From Kingdonia uniflora (taxonomy: Eukaryota; Streptophyta; Magnoliopsida; Ranunculales; Circaeasteraceae), in assembly GCA_014058105.1 (NCBI GenBank), contig JACGCM010001161.1, forward strand, positions 1,736,001-1,800,000: a stretch of 64,000 bases of DNA, read 5' to 3'. Made by a program: the position numbers and the translations under genes. This document shows positions 59,765 to 64,000 of the stretch, piece after piece; the stretch's first letter is position 1; each line of letters begins with the position of its first letter. The notes under the pieces were generated by a model that ran no database searches, was not told the origin of the DNA, and saw only the letters and a program-made list of their open reading frames with translations.

Positions 59765-60725
59765 GTGACTAGTTCGATAATTGTTTGATAGTATCTTACA
59801 ATAGTTCTTCAAGCAGCTTCAAGCACTTACAAGACAAGATAATAAAGTTTGAATTTATTATTCAAGAAAAACAAGTTACAAGAATGAACACTTCAACCAG
59901 TTCAGAAATTACAAGTTCTACAGACAAATTTGTTGTTTACAAAGAATAGCCTGCAACGATGACAGTGCAACATTTGAGAAGAAACAATGGTAGGCCAAGC
60001 AGAAAAGCTCAAAGCCCAAGGAGGGGAATTGGAGTGAAGTAGAGGACAAAATTAATCCCACCACTCCTCCATAACCCCCACCTCCGCTGCCAACGAAGGA
60101 TCTCCTCCACCATTATAATGCCCAACCTTTCGCAGGGTATCGACAGTACTTCTCAGACGACTTCCCCGCCTTCTCGTCTTCCGTCGCCACTGTATCCTTT
60201 GCAAGCATCCGCAGACAGGACCGACGGTGAATAGCAAATAAAACCACATAATGGAATCGCCACAGTTAATGATAATCATCATTTGCCTCCTCTACTTCTT
60301 CCCACGACATCCCATGGAAAGTGGGAGGAACAGGGATTGGAGTCGGCAGAGTAAGACTTTGGGTGCCAAAATAACGAGTTTACAGACTTGCCATTTTTGT
60401 CTGAACTCTAGCTTCGTATGCTTGGCGTCGAGTTGTCACCATCACTACTACTCAACCTAACCTTAATGACTGACAACGTTAACCAGGGTGAACATTAATA
60501 GCAACTATTCACCATGTTTTATACTCGCAACATTTAATGCATTCCACAACTTCTAATAAGGTATTCATCACAAGTGCACGTCTCAAGAAGAATTTTTGGG
60601 AGACCCAAAAGTCGAAACGACTATTCTTCCAAGATATAATGGAAGCCATCAATACAGTATTCATTCAGACGACTGGACTTCTCAACCAACACCACTCGCA
60701 ACACACGTTTCTCCTGCTATTGGCT
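59765..60725. other. Region between the array and the 3' LTR
   Basis: Unique sequence of the retrotransposon. A minus-strand frame at 60282-60052 (76 codons, RRKTRRRGSRLR) is open but unrecognised. No other feature seen. Confidence 0.4.
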
Positions 60726-60738
60726 GAGAGGGGGTAAT
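60726..60738 (+). promoter_or_regulatory. Polypurine tract of the Tat element
   Basis: GAGAGGGGGTAAT directly precedes the TGTGAG start of the 3' LTR, where the plus-strand primer for reverse transcription is expected. Confidence 0.8.
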
Positions 60739-61278
60739 TGTGAGGGTTTATTTATAATCCTCGTACTGAGTCCGATAATCGAACTCACATAGCTCGAGTA
60801 AATATATTGATAACCAATCAAAGACTAAAAGCAAGGAGATCGTAATACAGACTTCCTCATCTACAGCTCGGGGATGACAAAGCATCCAATAACATCGCAC
60901 TGCAGAAAATACTCAGATATCTATCAACAGTTACAAAAGACCTCATAAAGACTCATCAAACTCATATATTGTAATGTTCTAACGGTCATATTATAAGACC
61001 TATAAATAAGAGTAAATAGCTACGAATTAAAGAGACTGCTCTGAGAACCTCTAAGAGATTTTTTCTACATCTCTCTCTCTCTCTCTCTCTTTGTAATAGC
61101 TAGCAGTCTAAATATACCTCTCTCTCTTTCTAAATTCCTCAGGAGAGGTCGTGGTTTTAACCCATTCAAGGATTTTCCATGCTAAATCTAGTGTTTTGTT
61201 TCTCGTTCATAACTAAACATACTAGATTTCGAAGGTGTAAAACGCTATCTTCGTGCAATACGAAAATAGGCTATTACA
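60739..61278 (+). repeat. 3' LTR, 540 bp, with TATA box
   Basis: Begins TGTGAGGG and ends CTATTACA, followed by the GGTAT duplication. A TATAAATA at 61001-61008 would place transcription starts about 250 bp before the LTR end, heading towards the GEM-like gene. A TC run (about 61073-61091) is longer than in the 5' LTR. Confidence 0.93.
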
Positions 61279-61434
61279 GGTATCTACAACAACTTATAAT
61301 AATATAATAATAATAAATAATCTCCGACGTGGCACTCTTCAACCAAAACATTAGAAATTAGATAACAAGAAACCGTGTTTTACGAAATAAGTTTGTGATT
61401 TAATCAAGTGTTTTACTTTGGAGAGATCTGAAAT

Positions 61435-62863
61435 ATGATGGATCGGAACAACAGCGAAGAAGAGAAGAAGATACCTGAGGCGGATCATCACTCGGATTAC
61501 TCACCGTACCCGAAACTCGACCCGGATGACTTCGCTCCTCTTCCTCCCATGATGCCCGAAAATCACGCGATGCCTCGTGAATCCAACCCTTACGTGACTG
61601 CTTCACCACCTCCAGCGTCCTCCTCCAGCGTGAAAGGTATCGATGAATGAAATTAGGGTTTTAAAAGTGTACTTTGTTGATTATTGTTTGTTTGTTGTGA
61701 TTAGATACAATGGAGTCGATGAAAGATACACTTGGGAGATGGGGTAAGAAGGTTGGCGAGGCGACGAAGAAGGCTGAGGATATTGCTGGGAATGTGTGGC
61801 AACATTGTAAGTTTTATTTAGATAATATTAATACAAAATTGAAACTACTATAATTTGGCGGTGTATATTAATGATAACATTTGCATTGTGACTTGTTTGA
61901 AATGCTTAAGCACATAATATCACAATCTGTCACTCTATAATTGATGAGATTTTATATAAATAAAGATATCCAAATTTCTATGTTAAATACTGGAAAAGTG
62001 TTTAAATAATAATCTGGGATTTGTTATTATTCAGTGAAAACTGCACCTAGTGTTACTGATGCCGCAATGGCAAGGATCGCTCAGTCAACCAAAGTTCTTG
62101 CAGAAGGTGGTTATGAAAAGATATTTCATCAGAGTTTTGAAACAACTCCTGAAGAGAAACTTGAAAAATCATATGCGTGTTATCTCTCAACTTCTGCTGG
62201 CCCAGTTATGGGGATTTTATATCTGTCAACGGCTAAGCTTGCATTTTCTAGCGACAATCCTCTTTCATACAAAGTTGGAGATCAAACTGAATGGAGTTAT
62301 TATAAGGTATTCAAGCTTTCTTTATTGGCCTTTAAACTACCTTTCTTCTATCAAATCATGCCATCTAGATTCTTTCCCATATATATGTTTTCAGAAACTC
62401 GTCATAAGATCTTGTACGCGTCTTATTTAGCTTGTGTTGACATCTGAGGTTGAATTACTTTCCTTGAGTCATATTCTAATAATACACTTGCCTTGTATCT
62501 TCGCAATTCTACAGCAAGACAATTTACTTAGTACAAAGCCTTCATTTTTTTTGTTTTCACTTCGATTGTAAATTGATTCTGCTTCAAGTACTTCGTTTAA
62601 TGCACTCCTATACCAAGTTCTATCATATGCAGTATTCCATTTTAATTCTTGTTTAACTTCTTTGTGTTTTTAATGTTACATAATAGGTGATTATCCCATT
62701 ACATCAACTTAAAGCAGTGAATCCATCGACAAGCAAAACCAATCCTGCTGAAAAATACATCCAGGTTATCTCTGTGGACAGCCATGAATTTTGGTTCATT
62801 GGTTTTGTAAACTATGACAGTGCTGTAGCAGTTCTACAGGAAGCGTTGCAATCTCCTGTGTGA
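61435..62863 (+). CDS. GEM-like protein (GRAM domain, ABA-responsive type)
   Basis: Member of the plant GLABRA2-expression-modulator-like family. Relatives (GEM, FIP1, GER5) are linked to ABA response and to cell-fate control; GRAM domains bind membrane lipids. Four exons, 61435-61636, 61705-61806, 62035-62306 and 62687-62863, join in frame at GT-AG introns to 251 codons (250 aa), within the family's 240-300. The N-terminus is acidic and Pro-rich ([20 protein letters not shown]). It is followed by the family linker [20 protein letters not shown] with [20 protein letters not shown]. The GRAM domain is at about residues 128-208 ([59 protein letters not shown]). The C-terminus has [20 protein letters not shown] and ends EALQSPV. 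No stop or frameshift. The ATG is 156 bp from the end of the upstream retrotransposon, so its promoter or leader is interrupted. Confidence 0.94.
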
Positions 62864-63383
62864 CCATGGTGCATACAAGTCTGATGGTGCTGGCGGATAT
62901 ACTGTGAGTGCATAAGTTGGAGTCTATATGATGGGTATATAATGTGTATTCACGATTGGGTGATTGCAGTGTTCTTTTTGTGAGATATAGCTGGGAAAAC
63001 TGAAGGAAACCTGTTTTTTTCTTTGTAGATTTTATAACTAAACTTATGATTTGAACATGAGTATTCTATGATGCATCGAAGCACATTTTGTTGCTAAGTT
63101 TTCATGTGTCTTTTCATCTAATCAGTACTGTAGTTTCAGGTCATTGACTTACGAATTATATTCCACGACAGTATCTCAAGTGCTGGTCTGGGGTATTTGT
63201 GTTTTCATGTCTTAGAGATATTTATTTCTTTTTCTACCAAATTGAGCTGATTCAGGGGAAGCTAATTCTTGGCTTTGGATAGTCGATGTAAATCACTTTA
63301 GCTTCTCTAGCCTTATTTGCTTCAAATTATTACTTCAGATTTATTTTTGATGATACAATATTATTCACAAGTCGCAATTAGGT
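62864..63383. other. 3' flank between convergent genes
   Basis: Probable 3' untranslated region of the GEM-like gene followed by AT-rich spacer. No further gene seen. Confidence 0.5.
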
Positions 63384-63908
63384 CTACTGAGTTGATTGAG
63401 GCTTCTTGCTTGAAGAGGTCCCGTATTTCTTGGACACTCCAGACGGTGGAGTGTTCATCTGTTCGAATCCCTTGCCAGGTGAGACAATCTTACTTTTACC
63501 ATTGACTGATATAGAAGCTTGAGATTGGCCCTTTCGGCGCCTTTCTTTCTTGATCTCTTTGACCTCAATTGTAGACCCTCCCTCCATCTGTATCTCTATC
63601 GTTGTCTCCATCTCCGTCGTAAACAAAGCAACTTCCTTTCCCAATTGACTGCCACTTCTATGTACTTCTCTTGCAATTCTTTCTCTCCGGTGTTGATAAA
63701 GCTGATGTAATCGTAGAGCAAGACAACTGATACCATCTTTAATCTCTTGCTCCAACTCGTTTTCAATCTCGAGTTCTAGATCAAGCCAGATCTTTTGCTC
63801 CTTGTTTGACACGAGAACATTCTCTCCTCCATCATCTGCAACACTAGTTTGAACAATCCTGGGAGAATTAGACATGTTGATACTATGGTTATTCAAATTT
63901 TGTGGCAA
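63384..63908 (-). CDS. Unrecognised protein, 174 aa, charged and helical
   Basis: Open from an ATG at 63908 (MPQNLNNHSINMSNSPRIVQ; an inner ATG is possible at MSNSPR) to a stop at 63384. The middle is helical and acidic (KIWLDLELEIENELEQEIKD), then LALRLHQLYQHRRERIARE. Next come Thr/Glu/Ile-rich ETTIEIQMEGGSTIEVKEIK and the basic KKERRRKGQSQ, with a Ser/Gly/Lys-rich tail. No family is recognised. The even composition over 174 codons, the lack of repeat features and the convergent arrangement next to an intact gene favour a real single-exon or last-exon gene. An upstream exon outside the window is possible. Confidence 0.55.
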   Translation of the reverse strand: MPQNLNNHSINMSNSPRIVQTSVADDGGENVLVSNKEQKIWLDLELEIENELEQEIKDGISCLALRLHQLYQHRRERIAREVHRSGSQLGKEVALFTTEMETTIEIQMEGGSTIEVKEIKKERRRKGQSQASISVNGKSKIVSPGKGFEQMNTPPSGVSKKYGTSSSKKPQSTQ

Positions 63909-64000
63909 AACAAAGAATGAAGCTGAAATGTTTAGTAGTAAAATTGTTTTACAAAAGTTTAGTATTAAAAACCTTAACAGGTTTTCAATTTAGGAGGGGA

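Larger units (their letters stand above)
38374..61278 (+). mobile_element. Complete-length Ty3/gypsy Tat-lineage LTR retrotransposon, 22.9 kb
   Basis: Exact 5-bp duplication GGTAT (38369-38373 and 61279-61283). The LTRs (713 and 540 bp) begin TGTGAG; the 3' LTR ends ATTACA and the 5' LTR ATTATA. A primer-binding site follows the 5' LTR and a purine tract precedes the 3' LTR. In order: gag-protease, RT/RNase H/second RNase H/integrase, a 144-bp tandem repeat, a long antisense ORF, nine copies of a 1,076-bp unit, and a 3' untranslated part. The length comes mostly from the region between integrase and the 3' LTR, as in other Tat elements, and from the array. Stops in gag and pol mean it cannot move by itself. 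Confidence 0.95.

Noticed and set aside
63455..63475. GTTCGAATCCC, like a tRNA T-loop
   Set aside because: No acceptor, D or anticodon arms can be placed around it; it lies in the minus-strand ORF.

Overview
The window is nuclear DNA of a flowering plant, most likely a eudicot. The evidence is GT-AG introns, an auxin-receptor F-box gene of the AFB4/5 clade, a GRAM-domain GEM-like gene, Tat-lineage Ty3/gypsy retrotransposons, a PIF/Harbinger element with its Myb-like partner, hAT elements, a TRIM and several MITEs. No bacterial, organellar or CRISPR sequence was seen. Perhaps 6 kb of the 64 kb is host genic sequence; nearly all the rest is nested transposable elements and tandem repeats.

Layout. 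0.6-1.74 kb: the 5' part of a subtilase gene, broken, running into the right end of a hAT element. 1.74-11.5 kb: a decayed Tat retrotransposon on the + strand (RT, RNase H, second RNase H, integrase), a 60-bp minisatellite, an antisense ORF, three more small minus-strand ORFs and an LTR. 11.5-13.4 kb: a minus-strand gag remnant and a related LTR in inverted orientation. 14.57-15.69 kb: a 5'-truncated LINE with a 20-bp target duplication, itself split by an 857-bp hAT element with an 8-bp duplication. 18.36-21.13 kb: an intact three-exon AFB4/5-type gene on the minus strand (623 aa). 21.4-26.9 kb: MITEs, an inverted-repeat pair, a 90-bp minisatellite and a 311-bp tandem repeat. 30.89-38.22 kb: a PIF/Harbinger element with TAA target duplications, carrying a transposase, a convergent Myb-like ORF and a plant-mobile-domain (PMD) gene, interrupted by a TRIM that has an extra inverted LTR. 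38.37-61.28 kb: a 22.9-kb Tat retrotransposon with both LTRs and a GGTAT duplication. It contains gag-PR, pol, a 144-bp tandem repeat, a long antisense ORF, and nine head-to-tail copies of a ~1,076-bp unit. 61.4-62.9 kb: an intact four-exon GEM-like GRAM gene (250 aa) whose start codon lies 156 bp past the retrotransposon. 63.38-63.91 kb: an unrecognised minus-strand ORF.

The most unusual structure is the 1,076-bp array. Read antisense to the retrotransposon, each unit carries a TATA box, a leader, an ATG, an open frame of about 113 codons and a GT splice donor. The array therefore looks like a nine-fold amplification of the promoter and first exon of the antisense gene. The units are almost identical while the two LTRs differ by roughly 8% in the block I aligned by eye, so the array may have expanded after insertion. 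The Harbinger element with a PMD gene inside its termini is the second main candidate.

All assignments come from reading the sequence and translations. No database search or alignment program was used.
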